From the NCBI GenBank assembly GCA_017303505.1, contig JAFLCP010000052.1, positions 1 through 47,397 on the forward strand: 47,397 nucleotides of DNA, written 5' to 3'. This DNA comes from Planctomycetota bacterium. GTDB lineage: Bacteria; Planctomycetota; Planctomycetia; Pirellulales; Pirellulaceae. The notes under the pieces are model-generated. The model was not told the origin of the DNA. It searched no databases and saw only the letters and a list, made by a program, of their open reading frames with translations. The position numbers were made by a program, and so were the translations under genes. Positions 16,775 to 25,398 of the stretch are shown one piece after another (within the stretch, counting starts at the first letter, position 1; each line of letters opens with the position of its first letter).

Positions 16775-17412
16775 TGAGCTCTTTGATCGATTTCATTTTG
16801 CATTTTGACAAGCACTTGGCGGAAATCATCACGCAGTATGGTTCCGCCACGTACGCTTTTCTGTTTGCGATTGTGTTCTGCGAAACAGGTGTGGTGTTTT
16901 TGCCGTTCCTGCCTGGAGATTCGCTCTTATTCGCAGCGGGCGCTATGGCGGGAGCAGACCTGCTCAACATTTGGATTCTGGCCGGGCTGTTACTTGTAGC
17001 TGCCATCAGTGGCGATACGCTCAATTACCATCTCGGAAAATGGTTTGGGCGGCGTATGCCATTGGTGCGTGCCCATCACATCGAAATGACCGAAGCGTAC
17101 TTTCGTAAGTATGGCGGCAAGACGGTTATCTTAGCACGATTCATTCCCATCGTTCGTACACTGGCACCGTTTGTGGCGGGCATGGGCGCGATGAACTACC
17201 GACAATTCATCATTTACAATGTCGTTGGTGGGTTTGTGTGGGTCTTGTTGTTTCTTTTTGCTGGTTACCTATTCGGTAGCTTGCCCTGGGTCAAAGAAAA
17301 CTTCAAGTTCATCATCATAGCGATCATCCTTATCTCGGTTCTGCCAATGGCTTGGGAAATGCGACACGTTCCAGGTAAACTCTGGACGCGTTTTCGTAAC
17401 CGCAACGTTTAG
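16774..17412 (+). CDS. DedA-family membrane protein
   Basis: The start ATG shares its A with the aspS stop (TAATG), so translation is likely coupled; longer in-frame starts inside aspS are less likely. The 212-aa protein has several membrane segments. It shows the family features FCETGVVFLPFLPGDSLLFAAG (acidic Glu and Asp) and ARFIPIVRTLAPFVAG (two Arg), residues needed for function in E. coli YqjA/YghB. DedA proteins act in the inner membrane in proton-dependent homeostasis and lipid (undecaprenyl phosphate or phospholipid) translocation. Which of these applies here is unknown. Confidence 0.92.
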   Translation: MSSLIDFILHFDKHLAEIITQYGSATYAFLFAIVFCETGVVFLPFLPGDSLLFAAGAMAGADLLNIWILAGLLLVAAISGDTLNYHLGKWFGRRMPLVRAHHIEMTEAYFRKYGGKTVILARFIPIVRTLAPFVAGMGAMNYRQFIIYNVVGGFVWVLLFLFAGYLFGSLPWVKENFKFIIIAIILISVLPMAWEMRHVPGKLWTRFRNRNV

Positions 17413-17554
17413 TGCATTGCCACCTAGGGATCTTTTATACCGCACACGGACGAGGCATCAGCATTTCAATCGGCCCGGTGCGTAAGCGTTGGACGTTGCA
17501 TTTTTGAGCGTCGGCGGATGCGTGTACCGATGGCACATACTGCCTAGGATCCCA

Positions 17555-17589
17555 TAGCCTTCGCTCCGCTACGGCAACGGGCTAAACGA
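17555..17589 (+). repeat. Interspersed intergenic repeat, copy 2
   Basis: TAGCCTTCGCTCCGCTACGG then CAACGGGCTAAACGA. It lies in the 271-bp gap between dedA and the GH26 gene and shares both ends with copies 1 and 3. Confidence 0.6.
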
Positions 17590-17683
17590 TAAACAAACAA
17601 TTTTGTGTAATACGTTTGCCTTTGCAATTTGGTGACCTACGTTTGCGATGGTTGATTCCGTCTCTACTAAAACGTAGGCCTCT

Positions 17684-18895
17684 ATGCGATCCGCTTCGTA
17701 CCGACCTCAGTTATTGACCTGCCTGTTTTGGACCGTCATTTCATGTGTGGGCTGTTACACAACAGAGCCACCTGCTGATTTTGCGCAGGGTTCGCACACG
17801 TCTTGGACCGTTCCAGTGAAGTACTCAGGAACCGAGAAGGGTACGGTACTGCAGCGACTGATGAATGTGGGACTACAGCGTTCCGAAATCATCCTGGGAC
17901 AGAATATTGGCGCTACATGTAACTCGATAGCGGATCTCGAACGCGAAATCGAAAAGCTCGAAGAACTTTCCGACGACCGTAAGCGCCCCATGCTGATCGG
18001 TATCGATTATGGCTGGGGCGATATGAATGCAGACGAAATTCGCAAAGCCAACAAAATCCTAATTGACCATTGGAATCGTGGGGGACTCATTACGATCAAT
18101 TTCGATCCTGGTAATCCGGTGACCGGCAAGCCTGATCCCAACGATACCACACGAGTGGATCTGCGCCGCGTGACTTTGCCTGGAACCGAGGAAAATCGGC
18201 ACTTTTCCCGGCAATTACGAATCGTGGCAACCGGTTTGCGCGAACTTCAACGCCACGGTGTCGTAGTGCTCTGGCGCCCCATTCATGAACCTAACGGCGG
18301 CTGGTTTTGGTGGTGTTCCCATGATGAATCAACGGATGAATGGACCAGTCCAGAACACTATCGTCTCTTTTGGGAATATATCCATCGCGAGCTCACAGTC
18401 GGTTACGGCTTGAACAATTTGGTCTGGGTGTATTCTCCAGCATCGATGGCCTATTCCGCGATACGCCCGACCGATATGTATTACCCCGGCGATGACTATG
18501 TGGACATGATCGGAATCGATCTCTACACAGATTCCTTCACCCGAGAATCTTTTAATGCCCAAAATGGCTTTACGAGCTTACGCAAATTCAATAAGCCGTT
18601 AGCGATTAGCGAAATGGGGAGTCATCGACTGGACGGGAGCTTCAATGCACATCATGCACTTGACGCCATCTTTGACTATTGCCCCGATGCCAAATACGTT
18701 CTTTTCTGGCACTCTTGGAACGATGGCCCGAAACGTTTACCGATGGCTCTGGTTGATTGTATCGACGCCGATAAAGTAATGAATGACCCTAGAGCTCTAA
18801 CTCTCTCACCCCAATTCCGCAGCGAGTCCACGGGGACATCGACAGATAAAGAAGCCCTCATTCAACGTTTCATCGATCATGGTATCAACCACTAA
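17684..18895 (+). CDS. GH26-family glycoside hydrolase lipoprotein (mannanase-like)
   Basis: The 403-aa protein starts with a signal sequence whose VISC21 fits a lipobox, so it is likely lipid-anchored. A TIM-barrel follows. RPIHEPNGGWFWW at about residue 199 carries the acid/base Glu (E202), and AISEMG carries the nucleophile (E310). These are the signature sites of GH26 beta-mannanases and related enzymes in clan GH-A. It probably cleaves beta-mannan or a related polysaccharide outside the cell. Substrate cannot be read from the sequence; GH26 also includes beta-1,3-xylanases and lichenases. A single gene with its own control region. Confidence 0.88.
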   Translation: MRSASYRPQLLTCLFWTVISCVGCYTTEPPADFAQGSHTSWTVPVKYSGTEKGTVLQRLMNVGLQRSEIILGQNIGATCNSIADLEREIEKLEELSDDRKRPMLIGIDYGWGDMNADEIRKANKILIDHWNRGGLITINFDPGNPVTGKPDPNDTTRVDLRRVTLPGTEENRHFSRQLRIVATGLRELQRHGVVVLWRPIHEPNGGWFWWCSHDESTDEWTSPEHYRLFWEYIHRELTVGYGLNNLVWVYSPASMAYSAIRPTDMYYPGDDYVDMIGIDLYTDSFTRESFNAQNGFTSLRKFNKPLAISEMGSHRLDGSFNAHHALDAIFDYCPDAKYVLFWHSWNDGPKRLPMALVDCIDADKVMNDPRALTLSPQFRSESTGTSTDKEALIQRFIDHGINH

Positions 18896-18899
18896 TCCC

Positions 18900-18931
18900 T
18901 ACAACCCCTACAAACCAACTTCTGGGTTGTA
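18900..18931 (+). terminator. Possible terminator after the GH26 gene
   Basis: TACAACCC (18900-18907) pairs with GGGTTGTA (18924-18931), giving an 8-bp stem with a 16-base loop, five bases after the stop. Only a short T-rich run (AGTTT) follows. Confidence 0.4.
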
Positions 18932-19054
18932 AGTTTATGGGACGTCGTGTGTCGGATGAAAAGTTTGAACCGCACTCGAACGCCAGCGCAGTAGTTTTCA
19001 ACTGAGTATTTCGCAACTCCAAGTTAATCCATCATCAGGCTAAGCTCGCTACTT

Positions 19055-19843
19055 ATGACCACTGACACGTCCAATACAGCCTCCACTTTGCCAACATCAG
19101 TTTTGACAAATTCACCTGTGGCCGTTTCACCAACGAATTCAATCAGCAGCCACGCTGGTGCTGCGTTCTTTTGCCAACAGTTGAAGCAACAAGGCTGGGA
19201 TGATATTGCTCAACGGAGCGTGCTCATTGCAGGTTGCGGGGCAGGGCACGAGGCAGCCGCTATACAAGCCGAACTAAATGCGACGGTCGATGCGGTTGAT
19301 ATAGAAGACTTCGTGTCCGCCGAACTCAAAGCCAACTCTCCCGTGCGGTTTGCTGTCGGTAGTGTGTGCGACTTGAAGTTTGCCAACAATACGTTCGATG
19401 CCATTTTCTATCATCATGTCATCGAACATGTTGATAATCCCACGGCAAGTTTGCGCGAATTGCACCGAGTGCTCAAACCGGGTGGCTGGCTTTTCACTGG
19501 GACTCCCAACCGACATCGCCTGCTCAGTTCGATCGGCGCGCATCAGCAATCAGAATGGGAAGCAACGTTAGTCAACAAGCTCAAGGATAACATTCGCGAT
19601 TGGAAAGATCGGATGACGGGTCGTTTCCGAAATGAACTAGGGGCCCACGCTGGTTTCAGTCGTCGCGAACTGGATGCGATGCTGTCCGTTCATTTTGAAA
19701 AACGCGAATGGCTCACCGAATCCTACCTCCGTTTCAAATACTCGAGTGGACGTGCGGCTACCATCATCCCGCTTGCCACACATCCAACAGTTTCGTGGTT
19801 TTCGGCTCCAGCAATTTATGTAATGTGCCGAAAGGCCCAGTAG
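19055..19843 (+). CDS. SAM-dependent class I methyltransferase
   Basis: The 262-aa protein has a Rossmann-fold methyltransferase core: motif I LIAGCGAGHE (residues about 59-68), an acidic beta2 (VDAVDIEDF), motif with VCDLKFANNTFDAIFYHH, then VIEHVDNPTASLRELHRVLKPGGWLFTGTPN, typical of Methyltransf_11 enzymes. There is no signal peptide, so it acts in the cytosol. The substrate is unknown; proteins with such a C-terminal extension are often involved in small molecule, glycan or lipid modification. The N-terminal 30 residues are low-complexity Ser/Thr, and a later start is possible. Confidence 0.88.
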   Translation: MTTDTSNTASTLPTSVLTNSPVAVSPTNSISSHAGAAFFCQQLKQQGWDDIAQRSVLIAGCGAGHEAAAIQAELNATVDAVDIEDFVSAELKANSPVRFAVGSVCDLKFANNTFDAIFYHHVIEHVDNPTASLRELHRVLKPGGWLFTGTPNRHRLLSSIGAHQQSEWEATLVNKLKDNIRDWKDRMTGRFRNELGAHAGFSRRELDAMLSVHFEKREWLTESYLRFKYSSGRAATIIPLATHPTVSWFSAPAIYVMCRKAQ

Positions 19844-19935
19844 TTTGGTACAATAGAACGATCGCTACACTGACGTGGCGAACTGAGTGAATCACAGTTC
19901 ACGCAGCCAGCAACTTTTGCGATCGGTCTGTATCT

Positions 19936-21615
19936 ATGCTCATGCAATATTCGCGCTGGTGTCATTCTATTTCGGTGGCATGCTTGACGATTGCGCTCTG
20001 TCAGTCAGCGCGGGCCCAATTCGTAGAAAACGCGCCAGAACCTGCTTCCAGACTAGGTGGCTCGCTCATCCTGCATGGTGGCGGAAAACTCGATCAGCGC
20101 GTTCGCGATACGTTTGTCGAACTCGCAGGTGGCGATAGAGCCAAGCTGGTCATTATCCCCAGTGCTGCGGGACAAATCGACGGCGAAGAAGAACTGCTAA
20201 AGAACTGGAAGTCTTATACGGTCGCAAGTATCAACGTATTACACGCTGACTCGCGCGACATGTCAGAGTCTGATGCCATTCTTCAAACACTTCAAGCGGC
20301 GACGGGGGTTTGGATCAACGGTGGAGATCAGGAACGTCTGGAAGCTCTCTATGTTGGCAACCGCTTTGAGCAAGAGCTGCTCAAGGTCGTAGAACGCGGC
20401 GGCATTGTGGGTGGTTCCTCTGCAGGAGCCGCCATCGCCTCCCAAGTCATGATTTCTCGAGGTGAACAAAAGCAGGGCTTCGACCTGTTGCCAGAAGCGA
20501 TTGTCGATCAACACTTCGTGGCTCGTCAACGCGAATCAAGACTTCTCAAAATACTTGAAAAGAACCCCACCAAGATTGGCGTTGGAATCGATGAAGATAC
20601 CGCACTGGTTGTGCGAGGTCGGCGAGCTTTTGTGTTGGGCTCGTCTAGTGTGGATATCTTTTTGGCCGCCACACCGCGCAGTCCACTGCAGAAAAAGACC
20701 CTAAGACAAGGTGATTTTGTCGACTGGGTGGCTCTGCATCGAACCGTCTTGGCTCGGCATGCACCTCCCTTTCCTCCATCGCCAGCACCTACACCTCACG
20801 TACCTAATGGAACTCTCTTCATTGTAGGTGGAGGAGGGGTTCCGGCTGGATTGCTAGAACAGTTCATTGAGAAATCAGGTGGAGCCGATGCTCCTATCGT
20901 CTATATTCCTTGCCTCGAAGAAGATGACGCTAGTCGAGATCGATTTGATATGGTCCTTCGACGAGCTGGTGCGAAAAACGTTACCAAGTTGCATACGAAA
21001 GATCGAAACAAAGCGAATAGCGACGCTACGTTCTTGGCCCCGTTGCGGGAAGCCACGGGAATTTGGTTCGGGGGTGGACGTCAATGGAATTTTGTCGACT
21101 CCTATCAAAACACAGAAGCACATCGTTTGATGCTGGCTGTCCTGGAACGAGGTGGAGCCATCGGTGGATCATCCGCTGGAGCTTCGATTCAAGGCGACTA
21201 TATGCCTCGTGGTGATCCGCTAGGCAATCTCAATATCATTGCCCCCGGCTACGAAAGTGGCCTAGGCTTTTTATGTGGAGTGGGTATCGATCAACATTTT
21301 GCCCAACGCAATCGCTTTAAGGACATGACGTCGCTTATCCAAACCTATCCCCAGTTATTGGGAATTGGTATCGACGAAAGCACGGCACTTATCGTGCAAG
21401 GACACATGGGTGAAGTGGTGGGAGAAGGCAACGTGTCGTTCTATGATTCCCATTCGGATGCTTGGAAAGCGGCACATAGTGCCTCTGAGGAGTCTAGCGA
21501 TTCGTCGGACGCAACAAACTCAGAGCAGACATCGGTCCAACGCGACTTTGTCAGTGTTCCAGCGGGTGGACGATTTGATTTGAAAGAACGCAAAGTTCTG
21601 CCCCAAACTCCCTGA
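19936..21615 (+). CDS. Exported tandem cyanophycinase (peptidase S51) protein
   Basis: The 559-aa protein carries a signal peptide ending near SARAQ and two S51 domains. Domain 1 (about 35-265) has GGSSAGAAI with Ser162, DQHFVARQR and GIDEDTALVV. Domain 2 (about 290-520) has GGSSAGASI with Ser413, DQHFAQRNR and GIDESTALIV. Both keep the nucleophile, His and Glu positions known from CphB. S51 cyanophycinases hydrolyse beta-aspartyl-arginine dipeptide links in cyanophycin, and relatives cleave isoaspartyl peptides. The start could be ATG 19942; no clear ribosome site is seen. The protein ends with a charged tail with no recognised domain. Confidence 0.9.
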   Translation: MLMQYSRWCHSISVACLTIALCQSARAQFVENAPEPASRLGGSLILHGGGKLDQRVRDTFVELAGGDRAKLVIIPSAAGQIDGEEELLKNWKSYTVASINVLHADSRDMSESDAILQTLQAATGVWINGGDQERLEALYVGNRFEQELLKVVERGGIVGGSSAGAAIASQVMISRGEQKQGFDLLPEAIVDQHFVARQRESRLLKILEKNPTKIGVGIDEDTALVVRGRRAFVLGSSSVDIFLAATPRSPLQKKTLRQGDFVDWVALHRTVLARHAPPFPPSPAPTPHVPNGTLFIVGGGGVPAGLLEQFIEKSGGADAPIVYIPCLEEDDASRDRFDMVLRRAGAKNVTKLHTKDRNKANSDATFLAPLREATGIWFGGGRQWNFVDSYQNTEAHRLMLAVLERGGAIGGSSAGASIQGDYMPRGDPLGNLNIIAPGYESGLGFLCGVGIDQHFAQRNRFKDMTSLIQTYPQLLGIGIDESTALIVQGHMGEVVGEGNVSFYDSHSDAWKAAHSASEESSDSSDATNSEQTSVQRDFVSVPAGGRFDLKERKVLPQTP

Positions 21616-21666
21616 CTCACACCCTGATTACCATAGTGTTCTTCTTTCAGCTCCAATAGATTCTCC

Positions 21667-22485
21667 ATGCAACCAATCCCACCTCCTATAGCTCTTACCA
21701 TCGCCGGCTCTGATCCGTCTGGCGGAGCCGGTTTACAAGCGGACCTAAAAGTTTTTCACCAACTTCGAGTTTTTGGTACCTCCGTCGTTACACTCATTAC
21801 TGCCCAAAACACAGGCGGAGTATCAGCGGTTCAGGTGCTTTCGCCCGAGATCGTAAGCCAGCAACTTCAAGCCGTCCTAAGTGATGTTCCACCACGAGCA
21901 TGTAAAACGGGAGCTTTAGGTTCCAGCGAAATCATGGAAGTTGTCGCTCAACATCTCCGTGCGAAGCATTGCTTTTTAGTGGTCGATCCTGTGATGGTGA
22001 GCAAACATGGCCATCCGCTGATGGATCAGGATGCAATAACTACATTCCGAAAACTAATCTTACCGATAGCTGACTTGATCACGCCAAATCGTTTCGAATT
22101 GCAACATCTGACAGGTCGCAATGTGGAGTCTCTTGAAGACGCCTTAGAAGCAGCACGTTGCTTGCGAGAATTGGGAGCCAAAAATTGTTTGCTTAAACTC
22201 GGCTGTATCCACGGAGTTCAACGATTACTCGCATTGATCGGTGATTCAGCTGTGTGGTACACCAAGCAACATTTAGCGACTCGCTCACTCCATGGTACAG
22301 GCTGCGTACTTTCCGCGAATATCACAGCCCGATTGGCACTCGACGAATCGCTTGCAGATGCAATTGAATCATCCGTGAATGACACGCATCACGCAATTGA
22401 AACGGCGGCTCTCATCGGGAACAAAGCTCGCAGCGGCACTGGCTTTGGCCCGATCGATATGCACTTTTCCTCGAATCACTCTTAG
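21667..22485 (+). CDS. thiD: Hydroxymethylpyrimidine / phosphomethylpyrimidine kinase
   Basis: The 272-aa protein is a ribokinase-family enzyme. It has ALTIAGSDPSGGAGLQADLK (residues about 9-28), CKTGALGS, DPVMVSKHG, TPNRFEL and the anion-hole HGTGCVLSANI with its catalytic Cys region. It phosphorylates hydroxymethylpyrimidine and its monophosphate in the thiamine pathway. No other thiamine gene is nearby; the gene is followed 23 bp later by a hydrolase gene on the same strand, probably without functional link. No TPP riboswitch is seen upstream; the leader is only 51 bp. Confidence 0.94.
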   Translation: MQPIPPPIALTIAGSDPSGGAGLQADLKVFHQLRVFGTSVVTLITAQNTGGVSAVQVLSPEIVSQQLQAVLSDVPPRACKTGALGSSEIMEVVAQHLRAKHCFLVVDPVMVSKHGHPLMDQDAITTFRKLILPIADLITPNRFELQHLTGRNVESLEDALEAARCLRELGAKNCLLKLGCIHGVQRLLALIGDSAVWYTKQHLATRSLHGTGCVLSANITARLALDESLADAIESSVNDTHHAIETAALIGNKARSGTGFGPIDMHFSSNHS

Positions 22486-22508
22486 GCCACTCAGCCGTCT
22501 ATCGATTA

Positions 22509-25394
22509 ATGAGCACTCTTATGAACCTGCGTCAGCTTGGGTTTGCAGCAATTTGGTTAATTCTCAATGGTATGCTTGCGGCGACAGCTTTCCCGCAAAC
22601 GCCACATTTCTCTGCTGAAGCCCCTGATTGGCTGATCAACCCGACTCCCTATCAAGCTGAATGGAAAGAACATGCCGACAAGCACCAGTTGGAACTCTCC
22701 AATGGCTTAATCAAGCGAGTCTTTCTACTTCAGCCAAACCTTGCCACGATCGAACTGCAAAATATCACGACGCAGCAGTCACTCCTGCGTGCTGTCCGCC
22801 CTGAAGCCCGCATTGTGTTGAATGGTCAGGCCTTCAACGTAGGTGGCCTGATTGGTCAACCAAATCATGCATTTCTCACCGATGCTTGGCTGGCGGATCT
22901 TCAGAATGATCCAGCTAGCCTTCAATTTGTTGGTTACCAAATCGATGAAGTTAAGGAACGATTTCCTTGGAAGAAAGTCCGCTATAGCTCATCGGCTCAT
23001 TGGCCACCCAAGGGAATTCGTCTTGAGCTGAAATTCAAAATGCCAAACTTGGTTTCGACGCAATCGTTATCTTCGGCGACTGGCCGTGAACTTCTTTGGA
23101 CGGACACGTTTCGTGAATTGCAGACTGAGTGGACTGTCTCTAAGTCACCTCGCGATGAGCGAATCAGTTTTCAAAATGAAGGTAAGCCGGGTGAAATATA
23201 TGCTCTCTCCAATACCTATTGTTTCGCAACGCGATCACTTCATCCGGATACTCGATTGGTAGAAGCACAATTTGATCCCGGCACCGATCGGGACAGTAGT
23301 TGGGGCCCCGGTCTGGCCATCTTGTTTGCAAATCGAATCATCGAGGTTAACCTTCGCCCCGGAGATCGGGGAGAGCACGGACATTTTGAGTTGCGCGATA
23401 ACGGTGAAACTCAGCTCGCCCAAGTCGATGCCTTCAAAGCCGCAGATGGTGGATTAGACACGAGCCATACCTATCATCTTCGCGCCCGAATCGAACAGGC
23501 CAAACTCATCTGGGAAGCAGCGCGATCCAGTCCGACAACCTTAGAGTATTTCCCCCTATTTGCGATACAAATCGGCAATTTGCTGCCGCAGCAGGTTCGC
23601 GTTGGCAAAACAGATCGCGAGGGGAAAGGTACCGATGCCGCAGCGAACAACTCATCCGAATGGTATCGATCTAAAGTTATGGCCGTCAGTTGCTATGGCC
23701 CTATCGATTACCAAAAGCTTGAAGAATCGTCACAGAACCAGTGGGACAAAATCGATGTCTCCATCTTTTATGAACTCTACGATGGGATTCCTTGCTATTC
23801 GAAGTGGTTACAAATTCACAATCGCACCACAGAGAAAATCCAACTGGATCAATTCGCCAGTGATATTTTGGCAGCCGTCGAATACGCTTCCGAAGTGGAC
23901 ACTCTCTCATCGGCAGGTAATACACCTCCGAACATTCATGTCGAAACCGATATGGCTTTTGGTGGCATGATGGCCACAGGTGCCAATCGACACTCTTACC
24001 GCTGGATGGCCGATCCCGAATTTCACACCCAAGTCAATTATGAGAAACAAACACCTTGCTTGCTCGAAGTCGGGCCCGATCTCGGCCCCGCAGTTTCGAT
24101 CGAACCCAATCAAGTTTTCAGCAGCTATCGCGTATGGGTCCTTCCGCATGATAGCACAGATCGCGAACGGAAAGGTCTGGCGGTCCGAAGGCTCTATCGT
24201 GTCATCGCCCCATGGGTTACCGAAAATCCATTGATGATGCATCTCATTGCCTCGGATGAAGAATCCGTCAAGCGTGCTATTGATCAATGCGCAGATGTTG
24301 GTTTTGAAATGCTCATCATGAGCTTTGGCAGTGGGTTTAATGTGGAGGATAGACGCCCCGAAAACCTTGCAAAAGCCAAACAGTTTTCCGACTACGCACA
24401 CAGTAAAGGGATCGAAATCGGGAGTTATTCTTTGCTTGCTAGTCGCCGCATCAGCGACGAACATGATGTGGTGATGCCGCCCAATATGAAACCCATCTTT
24501 GGAAATTCACCCTGCTTGGGAAGTGTTTGGGGAGAATCTTACTTCCAACAACTCGATCGCTTTTATCGAGCAAGTGGTTTCACGCTACTGGAACATGATG
24601 GTTCTTACCCTGGAGATGTTTGCGCCAGCGAAAAGCATCCTGGCCATAAGCACTTGGAAGATTCCCGCTGGCGACAATGGGATAAGATTTCAACTTTCTA
24701 CCAATGGTGCCGCGGCGAGGGAATTTATCTCAATGTGCCTGACCACTATTTTCTAACAGGCTCCAATAAGACCGGCATGGGTTATCGTGAAGTCAACTGG
24801 TCACTACCTCGGGCACAACAAGTAATCCACACTCGCCAAAACATTTTCGACGGTACCTGGGAAAAACTACCGTCGATGGGTTGGATGTTTGTGCCACTTA
24901 CGCAATACCACGGTGGCGGTGCTGCCGCGACGATTGAGCCTTTGTCGAAACATATCGATCACTATGAACGCATGCTCGATTCGAACTTAGCTATGGGTGT
25001 GCAAGCTTGTTATCGCGGGCCAAGACTTTATGACAGTGAAGAAACCCGTCAGCTCGTTAAATCCAAAGTGGCCTGGTACAAAAAGTACCGGGGAATTTTG
25101 GAAGGTGATTTGATTCATGGACGACGTGCAGATGCCCGCGATCTCGACTGGATGTTGCATGTCGATCCGCATTCCTCACAATGTGGTATGCTGGTTGTCT
25201 TCAATCCTTTGACAACACCTCAGAAACGATCACTCCAAGTTTCTCTTTACTATACGGGCCTTTCCGATAAGGCCGTCATTACAGACAAAGAAGGCAAGAA
25301 GCAAAACGTAGAATTGCAGCGCGACTTTTCCACATCGATAGATGTCGAAGTTCCCGCCGAGGGAATGGCATGGTATTTAATTGAACGCAATTAG
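22509..25394 (+). CDS. Secreted alpha-galactosidase-like glycoside hydrolase (GH36 / clan D-like)
   Basis: The 961-aa protein has a signal peptide (FAAIWLILNGMLAATAFPQ). An N-terminal beta-domain (ELSNGLIKRVFLL) resembles the GH36 beta-supersandwich. Residues about 228-400 look like an inserted lectin/LamG-like beta-sandwich (WGPGLAILFANRIIEVNL), with a later return to the supersandwich. A TIM-barrel follows: AIDQCADVGFEMLIMSFGSG, then FTLLEHDGSYPGD, where Asp697 occupies the likely nucleophile position, and NVPDHYFLTGSNKTGMGY. The C-terminal beta domain ends MAWYLIERN. It probably releases terminal alpha-galactosyl or related sugars from external glycans. The substrate is uncertain, and the catalytic acid is not assigned. 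It converges on the next gene with a 4-bp gap. Confidence 0.8.
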   Translation: MSTLMNLRQLGFAAIWLILNGMLAATAFPQTPHFSAEAPDWLINPTPYQAEWKEHADKHQLELSNGLIKRVFLLQPNLATIELQNITTQQSLLRAVRPEARIVLNGQAFNVGGLIGQPNHAFLTDAWLADLQNDPASLQFVGYQIDEVKERFPWKKVRYSSSAHWPPKGIRLELKFKMPNLVSTQSLSSATGRELLWTDTFRELQTEWTVSKSPRDERISFQNEGKPGEIYALSNTYCFATRSLHPDTRLVEAQFDPGTDRDSSWGPGLAILFANRIIEVNLRPGDRGEHGHFELRDNGETQLAQVDAFKAADGGLDTSHTYHLRARIEQAKLIWEAARSSPTTLEYFPLFAIQIGNLLPQQVRVGKTDREGKGTDAAANNSSEWYRSKVMAVSCYGPIDYQKLEESSQNQWDKIDVSIFYELYDGIPCYSKWLQIHNRTTEKIQLDQFASDILAAVEYASEVDTLSSAGNTPPNIHVETDMAFGGMMATGANRHSYRWMADPEFHTQVNYEKQTPCLLEVGPDLGPAVSIEPNQVFSSYRVWVLPHDSTDRERKGLAVRRLYRVIAPWVTENPLMMHLIASDEESVKRAIDQCADVGFEMLIMSFGSGFNVEDRRPENLAKAKQFSDYAHSKGIEIGSYSLLASRRISDEHDVVMPPNMKPIFGNSPCLGSVWGESYFQQLDRFYRASGFTLLEHDGSYPGDVCASEKHPGHKHLEDSRWRQWDKISTFYQWCRGEGIYLNVPDHYFLTGSNKTGMGYREVNWSLPRAQQVIHTRQNIFDGTWEKLPSMGWMFVPLTQYHGGGAAATIEPLSKHIDHYERMLDSNLAMGVQACYRGPRLYDSEETRQLVKSKVAWYKKYRGILEGDLIHGRRADARDLDWMLHVDPHSSQCGMLVVFNPLTTPQKRSLQVSLYYTGLSDKAVITDKEGKKQNVELQRDFSTSIDVEVPAEGMAWYLIERN

Positions 25395-25398
25395 AACG

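Noticed and set aside
21616-21666. TPP riboswitch upstream of thiD
   Set aside because: The gap is only 51 bases, too short for a TPP aptamer, and no core motif is seen.
23907-24464. 185-codon minus-strand frame
   Set aside because: It is opposite the hydrolase gene, with no promoter space or motif.
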